DNA from: Nocardioides sp.
GTDB taxonomy: Bacteria > Actinomycetota > Actinomycetes > Propionibacteriales > Nocardioidaceae
Direction of reading: 5' to 3'
Length of the DNA: 10,698 bases
Assembly: GCA_023252065.1 (NCBI GenBank)
Contig: JAHEXO010000029.1
Coordinates: 1 to 10,698, forward strand
Shown here: one piece after another, positions 1 through 6,715 of the stretch
How positions within the stretch are numbered: the stretch's first letter is position 1
How the letters are laid out: each line of letters begins with the position of its first letter
Notes under the pieces: model-generated
What the model was told of the DNA's origin: nothing
Database searches by the model: none
Seen by the model: the letters and a program-made list of their open reading frames with translations, nothing else
Program-made: the position numbers and the translations under genes

Positions 1-651
1 CAGCGTCGCGCCGGCTCCCAGCAGGAGCTCCTGACCCCGCGTATAGGCCGAGGCGTCCTGGTGGGTGGCGATCGGGCCGAACCAGACGAGGTAGAGCACC
101 AGGACCAGCACCGAGATCAGGTTGTTGGCCACGGGGGCCCACATCATGGGGCCGAAGCGGCCGTGAGCGTTGAGGACCTGACCGACCAGCACGAACATGC
201 CGTAGAAGAAGACCTGGGGCAGGCACAGGCGGGCGAAGGCGATCGCGGAGTCCCGCTGCGCAGCCATGTCGGCGCAGTTGTACGACGCGTCGAGGAACAG
301 GCGCATGACCAGCGGTGCCGCGACGACCAGGACCAGGGTCACCACGGCGAGGAAGATCCCGGCCAGGGTGATGACCCGGTTGGTGTAGGCCGCACCCGCG
401 TCGGCGTCGTTCTTCTGCGCCCGGACGAGCTGGGGGACGAGCACGGCGTTGAATACGCCTCCCGCCAGCAGGATGTAGAGCATGTTGGGGATGGTGTTGC
501 CGATGTTGAACAGGTCGGCGTGGAGCCCGTTGCCGATCGCTGCGACGAGCAGGACGTTGCGGGCGTAGCCCGTCAAGCGTGAGACGACCGTCCCGGAGGC
601 CATCACCGCCGACGAGGCGAGGATGCTCCGGCTCTCCCCCGCGTCACTCAT
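1..651 (-). CDS. murJ: MurJ/MviN-family lipid II flippase, N-terminal 217 residues (cut by window edge)
   Basis: MurJ is an inner-membrane MOP-superfamily transporter that flips lipid II to the outer face for peptidoglycan synthesis. The visible part starts MSDAGESRSILASSAVMASG and shows the first hydrophobic helices (about residues 8-40, 50-78, 93-118, 140-163 and 170-193). It contains the MurJ signature SRLTGYARN (24-32), with the two arginines (25, 31) corresponding to those needed in E. coli helix 1. The segment IPNMLYILLAGGVFNAVLVP (54-73) is also typical; the Arg pair of the E. coli protein in this loop is Tyr-Ile here, which I believe is common in actinobacteria. The frame stays open to base 1, so the C-terminus lies outside. 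I chose ATG at 651. An in-frame ATG at 726 would add a basic 25-residue leader and overlap the upstream stop. Transcription probably comes from the DUF6049 gene 67 bp upstream on the same strand. Confidence 0.95.
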   Translation of the reverse strand, partial: MSDAGESRSILASSAVMASGTVVSRLTGYARNVLLVAAIGNGLHADLFNIGNTIPNMLYILLAGGVFNAVLVPQLVRAQKNDADAGAAYTNRVITLAGIFLAVVTLVLVVAAPLVMRLFLDASYNCADMAAQRDSAIAFARLCLPQVFFYGMFVLVGQVLNAHGRFGPMMWAPVANNLISVLVLVLYLVWFGPIATHQDASAYTRGQELLLGAGATL

Positions 652-718
652 CGTGCGCCGCCGGTGAGGAGCCGTCCGCGCCCGCGGAGCACCCCTGGAC
701 GAGGTCTGGCGGGGTGGT

Positions 719-2863
719 TCATGCATCGCCTCGGCGCAGGAACCGGCGGGTCAGCCGCACCACGATCGCCGCGAGGAGCATGACGAGCCCGGCGCCGATG
801 ATCACCCAGATCAGCCGGCTCACCTGCTCGGCTCGCAGGGGGAACTGGTCCTGGGGGCCCAGTGGCTGGCCGGCCCGGTTGGTCAGCTCGAGGGTGACGT
901 CATGCACGCCCGCCACCTGCGTGTCGGCCTTGAGCAGCACGGTGGTCTGGCCGTGTGGGGGCAGCTGGATGGTCTCGCCGCCGGTGATCTCCAGGGCCGG
1001 GTCGGCCACGGCGTGCACCTCGACGGTGACCGGTACGGCGAGGGTGTTGCTGACGATGGCGGCGAACCGGCCGGTCGTCCCGGCCAGGGTGACCGACTCC
1101 GGGGCGGCGATGTCGATCCCCTGCAGGTTGTCGCCGACCCAGCGGGAGGTCGAGTCCATGCGGGCGAAGGCGCCGAAGGGGTCCTCGGCCGCGGTGTAGG
1201 ACGCATTGCCGGCGACCTCGGTGAACAGCTGGGACCGGAGGAGGTTGTTGCCGGCCAGCACGGACTGGAGGATCCGCCCGTAGCGCAGGGTGCGCCGGGC
1301 GGTGTCGTAGACCAGCCGTCCGAGGTGGGGGCCGGGCGCGGGTGGCCGAAGCCGGTCGGCCGGGACGGAGGCCCCCGCCCCGGCGGTGGCGTCGTCGACG
1401 CTGGTCAGCCGCACCCAGGGGACGTCGAGGCCGGTGAAGAAGCTCGGCCGGGGGTGGCGCAGCTCGTCGGGCAGGTTCACCACCAGCGGCTGCTGCTGGT
1501 CGAGGAAGCGCACCGCCGCCTCGGCGAGGATCCGCTGCCGGAGGGCGAGGTTTCTGGTGTGGTCGACCGGGCCCGGTCCTCCGTGGGCGGCGGCGGTGGC
1601 CGCGAGGACCACCGAGCGACCGTGCACCCGGACCTCCGCGGTGGTCGGACCGTCGTACCCGGTGTCGTCGAGCAGCACCTCGGTGGCTCGTGGCAGCCGC
1701 CCGACCTCGACCCCCCTCATCCGGCCGCTGGGCGGGGCGACCGCCGGGCTCAAAGGGAGGTTCCAGGTGCGCAGGGAGCGGGCGGTGCGTTGGATGCCCT
1801 CGGCGAGCAGCTCCGGACCGTGCCGCAGGGCCGATGCCACCGCGAGGTCGCCGTAGGGGAGACCGAAGGTCTGCCCGGTGCCGGTGGTGAGGACGTGCCG
1901 GATGTGGGTGAGCCACTGCTGCGCGGCCCGGACGGTTGCCGGCGAGATGCTCGTGGTCGTGCTCTCCGCAGTGGTCGTTGCCGAGGCGGACGACGACGGG
2001 CTCTGGCTCGGACCGGAGGACGGTCCGCCGGGAGGCCCGGGGGTGTGCAGCGTGCGGGGCGGGTTGCCGTGCGCCAGCTGGCGTACGGCGTCGATCACCG
2101 CAGGGTCGAGCACCCAGGTCAGCGGGTGGGACTGGGCGGCCGCGCCGAGGACGACGGCCCGGTGGAGTGCGCCGGTGCGCAGGCTCCTCAGCCAGGCGGC
2201 GGTGTCCTCGATGGTGCCGTCGGTGGCGCGGGTGACGCCGCTGCGCACTGGAGCGACCAGCGCGACGTCCTCGATGGAGCCGGTCGCTTGGAGCGACGAG
2301 GGGATGAGGGGGAGGAAGGTCCGGTCGCGGCCCGCGGCGTTGCCGGTGTAGCCCTGACGGTTGGTGCCGAGGGCGTGCACCCCGAACCAGTAGACGCCCG
2401 GCGTCGACACCTGGAGCGTCGACCTCGGCAGCCGGACCGTGAAGGGCATCGTCTGGTCCGGCTGCAGGGAGTCGATGTGGTCGAAGGTCCCTGGCGTGAT
2501 GATCCGGTGGCCCACGTCCGCGGTCACCGGGGTCTGGACCGCTGCTGCGAGCCCTTCGGTGGTGGTGATCGGCGTCGAGCCGATGAACCCGTGGACGTTG
2601 ATCGCGGTCCACGTCTCGTGGCTGGCGTTGGTGATCGTGCCCCTGATCACGATCGGCCCGTGGTCGGGGATGTAGCCGGGCGTGATCGACCCCATCCGGA
2701 GCACCAGCGGCTGGGTCGGGTCGCCGGGCCTGGCGGCGTGTGCCTGCGCGCCCGGCACGGCGTACGGCGAGGGGCCGAGCGCGAGGAAAAGCGTCGCCGT
2801 GACCAGGAGGGCCAGCCGGACCGCCGCCCTGAGGGCATGCGGAATCGACGGCGGGCGGAGCAC
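719..2863 (-). CDS. DUF6049-family secreted, membrane-anchored protein
   Basis: This 714-residue protein has no established biochemical role. It has a Sec-type signal peptide (basic LRAAVR, hydrophobic core to about residue 30, likely cleavage after AQA at 39-41 or AHA at 41-43). A beta-rich Ig-like region follows (about 50-165), then a globular part, a Pro/Ser/Thr-rich linker (273-308), more globular sequence, and a second beta-rich domain before the C-terminus (about 590-680). One C-terminal transmembrane helix (684-704) is followed by a basic tail (RLTRRFLRRGDA). The predicted topology is mostly extracytoplasmic with a short cytoplasmic tail. The family sits beside murJ in many actinobacteria (Rv3909 beside Rv3910 in M. 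tuberculosis, from memory). This suggests, but does not prove, a role with MurJ in cell-wall assembly. The start is GTG at 2863, because the nearby ATG at 2838 is out of frame and a -10 box sits six bases upstream, implying a leaderless mRNA. Confidence 0.88.
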   Translation of the reverse strand: MLRPPSIPHALRAAVRLALLVTATLFLALGPSPYAVPGAQAHAARPGDPTQPLVLRMGSITPGYIPDHGPIVIRGTITNASHETWTAINVHGFIGSTPITTTEGLAAAVQTPVTADVGHRIITPGTFDHIDSLQPDQTMPFTVRLPRSTLQVSTPGVYWFGVHALGTNRQGYTGNAAGRDRTFLPLIPSSLQATGSIEDVALVAPVRSGVTRATDGTIEDTAAWLRSLRTGALHRAVVLGAAAQSHPLTWVLDPAVIDAVRQLAHGNPPRTLHTPGPPGGPSSGPSQSPSSSASATTTAESTTTSISPATVRAAQQWLTHIRHVLTTGTGQTFGLPYGDLAVASALRHGPELLAEGIQRTARSLRTWNLPLSPAVAPPSGRMRGVEVGRLPRATEVLLDDTGYDGPTTAEVRVHGRSVVLAATAAAHGGPGPVDHTRNLALRQRILAEAAVRFLDQQQPLVVNLPDELRHPRPSFFTGLDVPWVRLTSVDDATAGAGASVPADRLRPPAPGPHLGRLVYDTARRTLRYGRILQSVLAGNNLLRSQLFTEVAGNASYTAAEDPFGAFARMDSTSRWVGDNLQGIDIAAPESVTLAGTTGRFAAIVSNTLAVPVTVEVHAVADPALEITGGETIQLPPHGQTTVLLKADTQVAGVHDVTLELTNRAGQPLGPQDQFPLRAEQVSRLIWVIIGAGLVMLLAAIVVRLTRRFLRRGDA

Positions 2864-2869
2864 GCCCAG

Positions 2870-2875
2870 ACTCTA
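2870..2875 (-). promoter_or_regulatory. -10 box of the DUF6049-murJ operon, leaderless
   Basis: On the minus strand TAGAGT fits the actinobacterial TANNNT -10 consensus and ends six bases before the GTG at 2863. Transcription would therefore start at or next to the start codon. No Shine-Dalgarno sequence is present. No convincing TTGACA-type -35 is visible at 17-18 bases. The site is read from sequence only. Confidence 0.55.
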
Positions 2876-2919
2876 GTGGGCGCGGTGACGCGGACTCGGG
2901 AGCGTCGGCCGCACCCCGC

Positions 2920-2925
2920 TAGGCT
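2920..2925 (+). promoter_or_regulatory. -10 box of the cca gene, leaderless
   Basis: TAGGCT fits TANNNT and is followed by eight bases and then the GTG start at 2934, so the mRNA would be leaderless or nearly so. There is no Shine-Dalgarno sequence. Its -35 position (about 2896-2902) falls on the -35 position of the divergent DUF6049 promoter (about 2893-2899), so the two promoters should compete for polymerase. Confidence 0.55.
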
Positions 2926-2933
2926 GACCCGTT

Positions 2934-4388
2934 GTGTCCGACGCCCCTGACCGGCAGCCGCCGGGCCCGATCCGGCTGGCCGACGCGCAGCGGGACGTGG
3001 CCGCCGAGCTCGACCGCATCGCCCCTGTCCTCGACCCCCTCGGGGAGCGCTTCGCCGCGGCCGGGCACGAGCTCGCGCTGGTCGGCGGGCCGGTCCGCGA
3101 CGCGATGCTGGGCCGGCGGCACAACGACCTCGACCTGACCACCTCGGCCCGTCCCGAGGAGATCGAGCGGCTGCTCACCGGTTGGGCCGACGCCACCTGG
3201 GACATCGGTCGGGCCTTCGGCACCATCGGCAGCCGCAAGGGCGACTTCGTGGTCGAGATCACGACGTACCGCTCCGAGCACTACGACCCCACCTCTCGCA
3301 AGCCGGCGGTCGCCTTCGGAGACAGCCTGGCCGGCGACCTCGGCCGCCGTGACTTCACCGTGAACGCGATGGCGGTGCGGGTGCCGACCCGCGAGCTGGT
3401 CGACCCCTACGGCGGGGTGGTCGACCTCGCGCACGGGCTGCTGAGGACGCCGGGTACTCCCGAGGACTCCTTCTCCGACGACCCCCTGCGGATGATGCGA
3501 GCCGCGCGCTTCGCCGCCCAGCTGGGCTTCGCCGTCGACCCGGGCGTGGTCGAGGCGATGAGCGCGATGGCCGAGCGGATCGGGATCATCTCGGCCGAGC
3601 GGGTCCGCGACGAACTCGTCAAGCTCGTCCTGGCGGCCCAGCCTCGCGCCGGGCTGACGCTGCTGGTCGAGAGCGGGCTCGCGGCGCTGGTGCTGCCGGA
3701 GCTGCCGGCGCTGATCCTGGAGAAGGACGAGCACCACCGGCACAAGGACGTCTACCAGCACTCGCTGACCGTGCTCGAGCAGTCCATCGACCTCGAGGAC
3801 CGGCTCGGCGGACCCGACTTCGTCTCGCGCTTCGCCGCCCTCATGCACGACGTCGGCAAGCCGCGCACGCGGCGGTTCCTGGGCGATGGCACGGTGACCT
3901 TCCACCACCACGACGTCGTCGGGGCCAAGCTGACCCGCAAGCGGATGCAGGCACTGAAGTTCTCCGGTGACGACATCGACGCCGTCACCACGCTGGTCGA
4001 GCTCCACCTCCGCTTCCACGGGTACGGCGACGGGCAGTGGACCGACTCGGCCGTGCGGCGCTACGTGCGTGACGCCGGCGACCAGCTCGAGCGGCTGCAT
4101 GTGCTGACCCGCGCCGACTGCACGACGCGCAACCAGCGCAAGGCCGAGCGGCTGCGTCGTACCTATGACGAGCTCGAGGCCCGCATCGCGCGGCTGTCGG
4201 AGGCCGAGGAGCTGGCCTCGATCCGCCCCGACCTCGACGGCACCCAGATCATGGAGATCCTCGGTGTCCAGCCGGGGCCGCAAGTGGGCGCCGCCTACCG
4301 CTTCCTGCTCGAGCTGCGCCTCGACGAGGGACCGGCGTCCTACGACGAGGCGAAGGCCGCGCTGCTGACCTGGTGGGCCGACCAGTAG
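2934..4388 (+). CDS. cca: CCA-adding tRNA nucleotidyltransferase with HD domain
   Basis: This class II nucleotidyltransferase adds or repairs the 3'-CCA end of tRNAs in the cytoplasm, using CTP and ATP without a nucleic acid template. The 484 residues show the poly(A)-polymerase/CCA head: GGPVRD (51-56), the metal-binding DLD (65-67), RRDFTVNAMA (138-147) and the neck motif PLRMMRAARFAAQLGF (184-199). An HD phosphohydrolase domain follows, with H276, HD (305-306, in MHDVGKP) and a histidine cluster at 324-326. Length and domain order match the actinobacterial CCA enzyme family (called pcnA in M. tuberculosis). The start is GTG at 2934, eight bases after a TANNNT box. It diverges from the DUF6049-murJ pair, a conserved arrangement, but without the NUDIX gene often found between them. 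It is followed by hairpins at 4406-4441 and 4446-4479. Whether the HD domain retains phosphatase or phosphodiesterase activity cannot be told from the sequence. Confidence 0.96.
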   Translation: MSDAPDRQPPGPIRLADAQRDVAAELDRIAPVLDPLGERFAAAGHELALVGGPVRDAMLGRRHNDLDLTTSARPEEIERLLTGWADATWDIGRAFGTIGSRKGDFVVEITTYRSEHYDPTSRKPAVAFGDSLAGDLGRRDFTVNAMAVRVPTRELVDPYGGVVDLAHGLLRTPGTPEDSFSDDPLRMMRAARFAAQLGFAVDPGVVEAMSAMAERIGIISAERVRDELVKLVLAAQPRAGLTLLVESGLAALVLPELPALILEKDEHHRHKDVYQHSLTVLEQSIDLEDRLGGPDFVSRFAALMHDVGKPRTRRFLGDGTVTFHHHDVVGAKLTRKRMQALKFSGDDIDAVTTLVELHLRFHGYGDGQWTDSAVRRYVRDAGDQLERLHVLTRADCTTRNQRKAERLRRTYDELEARIARLSEAEELASIRPDLDGTQIMEILGVQPGPQVGAAYRFLLELRLDEGPASYDEAKAALLTWWADQ

Positions 4389-4405
4389 GTCGGCGGTCGA
4401 TCGTC

Positions 4406-4441
4406 GGTTGAGGAGGGCGCTCCGGCGCCCGTCTCGAAACC
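4406..4441. repeat. Candidate dispersed intergenic repeat with GC-rich hairpin core
   Basis: A 36-bp element starts GGTTGAGGA and ends TCTCGAAACC. Its core is a perfect 6-bp stem, GGGCGC (4415-4420) with GCGCCC (4425-4430), closed by a TCCG loop; the outermost GGTT and AACC can also pair. I recall intergenic repeats with GGTTGAGGAG at one end and CTCGAAACC at the other, with a variable palindromic core, as abundant in Nocardioides and relatives; this is memory, not a search. It lies 17 bp after the cca stop and could also act as part of its 3' hairpin structure. A shortened relative may be present at 9628-9648. Confidence 0.5.
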
Positions 4442-4445
4442 ACGA

Positions 4446-4479
4446 TGGTGAGGAGGACCTGCGCGGCCCTCCTCGACCA
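4446..4479 (+). terminator. Inverted repeat, possible terminator of cca
   Basis: TGGT plus GAGGAGG (4446-4456) pairs with CCTCCTC plus ACCA (4468-4479), an 11-bp stem with one bulged G (4475) and an 11-base loop. It follows the repeat at 4406-4441 and shares its GAGGAGG word, so it may be a decayed copy of the same element. No U-run follows, so intrinsic termination is only a possibility. Confidence 0.4.
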
Positions 4480-4498
4480 GCGGACCACTCCGACCGGG

Positions 4499-4521
4499 CG
4501 GTCGGTGTGGACTGTTAGACA
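4499..4521 (+). promoter_or_regulatory. rqlH promoter resembling the RecA-independent DNA-damage (PafBC) motif
   Basis: CGGTCGGTG (4499-4507), eight bases, then TAGACA (4516-4521). The actinobacterial RecA-independent damage promoter consensus, as I remember it, is TTGTCRGTG-N8-TANNNT. Seven of nine upstream positions match (GTCGGTG) and the spacer is exactly eight. The -10 has TA but lacks the final T. GTG at 4528 follows after six bases, so the transcript would be leaderless. The match is unusually fitting for a helicase gene but is not proof of PafBC control. Confidence 0.5.
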
Positions 4522-4523
4522 GT
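4511..4523. promoter_or_regulatory. Short dyad over the rqlH -10 region
   Basis: ACTGT-TAG-ACAGT is a perfect 5-bp inverted repeat with a 3-bp centre that covers the proposed -10 box. It could be an operator half-site pair, or chance. It does not resemble the actinobacterial LexA box (GAAC-N4-GTTC). Confidence 0.25.
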
Positions 4524-4527
4524 GGGG

Positions 4528-6630
4528 GTGACCACGACCGAGACCGACGTCCGCGCCGAGGCGGAGCGCTACCTCCGTGCGCTGGTCGGGCGCGACGACG
4601 CGCGGCTGCGCGACGACCAGTGGTCGGCCATCGAGGCCCTGGTCGTGCAGCGGCGGCGCTCGCTGGTGGTGCAGCGCACCGGCTGGGGGAAGTCCGCGGT
4701 CTACTTCGTGGCGACCCTGCTGCTGCGTGACGCCGGCGCGGGGCCGACGGTCATTGTCTCGCCGCTGCTCGCACTGATGCGCAACCAGATCGCGGCCGCC
4801 GAGCGGGCCGGCATCCGGGCCCACACCATCAACTCCACCAACGCCGACGACTGGGAGCAGATCCACGCGTCGGTGGCGGCCGGCGAGGTCGACGTCCTGC
4901 TGGTCAGCCCCGAGCGCCTCAACAACCCCGGCTTCCGCGACGAGGTGCTGCCCCGGCTGGCGGCCACCTGCGGGCTGCTCGTGGTCGACGAGGCCCACTG
5001 CATCTCCGACTGGGGCCACGACTTCCGGCCCGACTACCGCCGCATCCGCACCCTCCTGGCCGAGCTCCCGGCCGGCATCCCGGTGCTCGCCACCACCGCC
5101 ACCGCCAACGCGCGGGTCAGCGCCGACGTCGCCGAGCAGCTGGCCACCGGTGACGGGCGCAGTGACACCTTGGTGCTGCGCGGGTCGCTGGACCGCTCCT
5201 CGCTCCGGCTGGCGGTCGTGCGGCTGCCCACCCCCGAGCAGCGGCTTGCCTGGCTGGTCGACCACCTCGCCGAGCAGCCGGGCTCCGGCATCGTCTACTG
5301 CCTGACCGTCGCCGCGACGCAGCAGGTCGCCGAGCACCTGCGGGCCCACGGCCTCGACGTCGCGGCCTACTCCGGACAGACCGAGGCGACCGAGCGCCTC
5401 GACCTCGAGCACCGCCTGGCGACCGGCCAGGTCAAGGCACTCGTCGCAACCAGCGCGCTGGGCATGGGCTTCGACGCGACCCTCGGCTTCGTGGTCAACC
5501 TCGGGGCGCCACAGTCGCCGGTCGCCTACTACCAGCAGGTCGGCCGCGCCGGGCGCGGCACCGACGAGGCCTCGGTGGTCCTGCTGCCGCAGCAGGAGGA
5601 CCGCGACATCTGGGCGTACTTCGCGTCCCTGGCCTTCCCGCGGGAGGACCAGGTGCGCCACACCCTGCGGGTGCTCGCCGAGGAGGGCACGGCCAGCACC
5701 GCCGCGCTCGAGACCTGGGTCGACCTCGGCCGCACGCGGCTCGAGCAGATGCTGAAGGTGCTCGACGTCGACGGCGCCGTACGCCGGGTCCGCGGCGGCT
5801 GGGTGGCGACCGGCGAGGAATGGGTCTACGACGCCGAGCGCTACCAGCGGGTCGCCGAGGCCCGGCGCCGCGAGCAGGACGCCATGCTCGCCTACCTCGA
5901 CACCGACCGGTGTCGCATGTGGTTCCTGCGTGACCAGCTCGACGACCCCGACGTGACCCCCGAGACCCGCTGCGGGCGCTGCTACACCTGCGGCGGCATC
6001 AGCCTGACCACGGCCGTGTCCGACTCCTCGGTCGCCGACGCGCGCGAGCGGCTGGCGCGGCCGGGCGTCGTGGTGGAGCCACGGGCGATGTGGCCCACGG
6101 CGCTGGCCAACCTCGGGCTCGACCTCAGGGGCCGCATCGGCGAGACCGCGGAGCCTGGGCGCGCCGTCGCCCGGCTCACCGACCTCGGCCACGGGCAGGA
6201 GCTGCGGGCCCTGTTCGCCGAGCCGCCCCGAGACGTCACAGTCCCCGACGGGCTCGTGCGGGCCGTGATCGAGGTGCTGGCCGACTGGCGACCCCACGTC
6301 GACTCCATCGTGGTGGTCGACTCTGCGCGCCGGCCCACCCTGACCCGCGACCTCGCCGACGGGCTCTCGCGCTACCTCCGGGTCCCGGTCTCCGGCAGGT
6401 GGGCGATCGTCGACCCCACCGTCGAGCCGGAGCGCGGTGCGGCCAACTCCGCCCACCGCGTGGCCGCGGTGGCACGGCGCTACCGGTTCGAGGGCGACGC
6501 CCCCGAGGGCCGGGTGCTGCTGGTCGACGACCAGGTCGTCACCGGCTGGACCCTCACCCTGGCGGCGCGCGCCCTGCGTGAGGCAGGTGCCACGGCCGTA
6601 CTACCGCTGACCCTCGCCGTCCGGAGCTGA
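4528..6630 (+). CDS. rqlH: RqlH: RecQ-like 3'-5' DNA helicase with C-terminal phosphoribosyltransferase-like domain
   Basis: RqlH is an ATP-dependent 3'-5' DNA translocase and helicase, characterised in M. smegmatis as a separate RecQ clade. This 700-residue protein has that layout. The RecQ motor (about 1-350) shows motif 0 LRDDQ (27-31), Walker A TGWGKS (51-56), VSPLLALMRNQ (77-87), DEAH (154-157) with the aromatic-rich loop CISDWGHDF, TTAT (189-192), ATSALGMGFD (307-316) and motif VI QQVGRAGRG (336-344). A winged-helix-like linker follows (about 375-430), then a four-cysteine zinc site (C462, C482, C485, C488). No HRDC domain is seen. The C-terminal part (about 590-700) is ComF-like, with a PRPP-loop motif VLLVDDQVVTGWTL (D667, D668, T672, G673, T675). 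I chose GTG 4528 for its distance to the -10 box; GTG 4522 is in frame and adds two residues. The gene stands alone, between cca and a convergent gene, and a damage-type promoter is proposed. Confidence 0.94.
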   Translation: MTTTETDVRAEAERYLRALVGRDDARLRDDQWSAIEALVVQRRRSLVVQRTGWGKSAVYFVATLLLRDAGAGPTVIVSPLLALMRNQIAAAERAGIRAHTINSTNADDWEQIHASVAAGEVDVLLVSPERLNNPGFRDEVLPRLAATCGLLVVDEAHCISDWGHDFRPDYRRIRTLLAELPAGIPVLATTATANARVSADVAEQLATGDGRSDTLVLRGSLDRSSLRLAVVRLPTPEQRLAWLVDHLAEQPGSGIVYCLTVAATQQVAEHLRAHGLDVAAYSGQTEATERLDLEHRLATGQVKALVATSALGMGFDATLGFVVNLGAPQSPVAYYQQVGRAGRGTDEASVVLLPQQEDRDIWAYFASLAFPREDQVRHTLRVLAEEGTASTAALETWVDLGRTRLEQMLKVLDVDGAVRRVRGGWVATGEEWVYDAERYQRVAEARRREQDAMLAYLDTDRCRMWFLRDQLDDPDVTPETRCGRCYTCGGISLTTAVSDSSVADARERLARPGVVVEPRAMWPTALANLGLDLRGRIGETAEPGRAVARLTDLGHGQELRALFAEPPRDVTVPDGLVRAVIEVLADWRPHVDSIVVVDSARRPTLTRDLADGLSRYLRVPVSGRWAIVDPTVEPERGAANSAHRVAAVARRYRFEGDAPEGRVLLVDDQVVTGWTLTLAARALREAGATAVLPLTLAVRS

Positions 6631-6653
6631 CCCCGGCCTGCCGGCACCTGACG

Positions 6654-6694
6654 AGGGCCCGGTCCCCACGTCGTACGACGTGGAGCCGGGCCCT
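6654..6694. terminator. Large hairpin between convergent genes, likely bidirectional terminator
   Basis: An outer 9-bp stem, AGGGCCCGG (6654-6662) with CCGGGCCCT (6686-6694), continues through a one-base bulge, one further pair and a C/A mismatch into a perfect 18-bp palindrome CCACGTCGT/ACGACGTGG (6666-6683). It lies 23 bp after the rqlH stop and 21 bp after the stop of the opposite-strand membrane protein gene. It lacks a U-run on either side, as is usual for actinobacterial terminators. Confidence 0.75.
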
Positions 6695-6715
6695 GGTCGG
6701 GTCGAGCTCGGCGGA

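Noticed and set aside
902..2950. 682-codon open frame antisense to the DUF6049 gene, and a 570-codon frame on its own strand (900-2612)
   Set aside because: Both are Arg/Gly/Pro-rich shadows without motifs; the DUF6049 frame has signal peptide, linker and anchor in the right order.
2919..4283. 454-codon open frame antisense to cca
   Set aside because: Shadow of a gene with complete catalytic motifs; composition is not protein-like.
4499..4523. LexA/SOS box at rqlH
   Set aside because: No GAAC-N4-GTTC dyad is present; the dyad seen has different arms.
4249..6456. 735-codon open frame antisense to rqlH
   Set aside because: It mirrors a strongly supported helicase gene, has a low-complexity His/Gly/Val/Arg composition with no domain, and is the usual effect of GC-rich codon use on the opposite strand.
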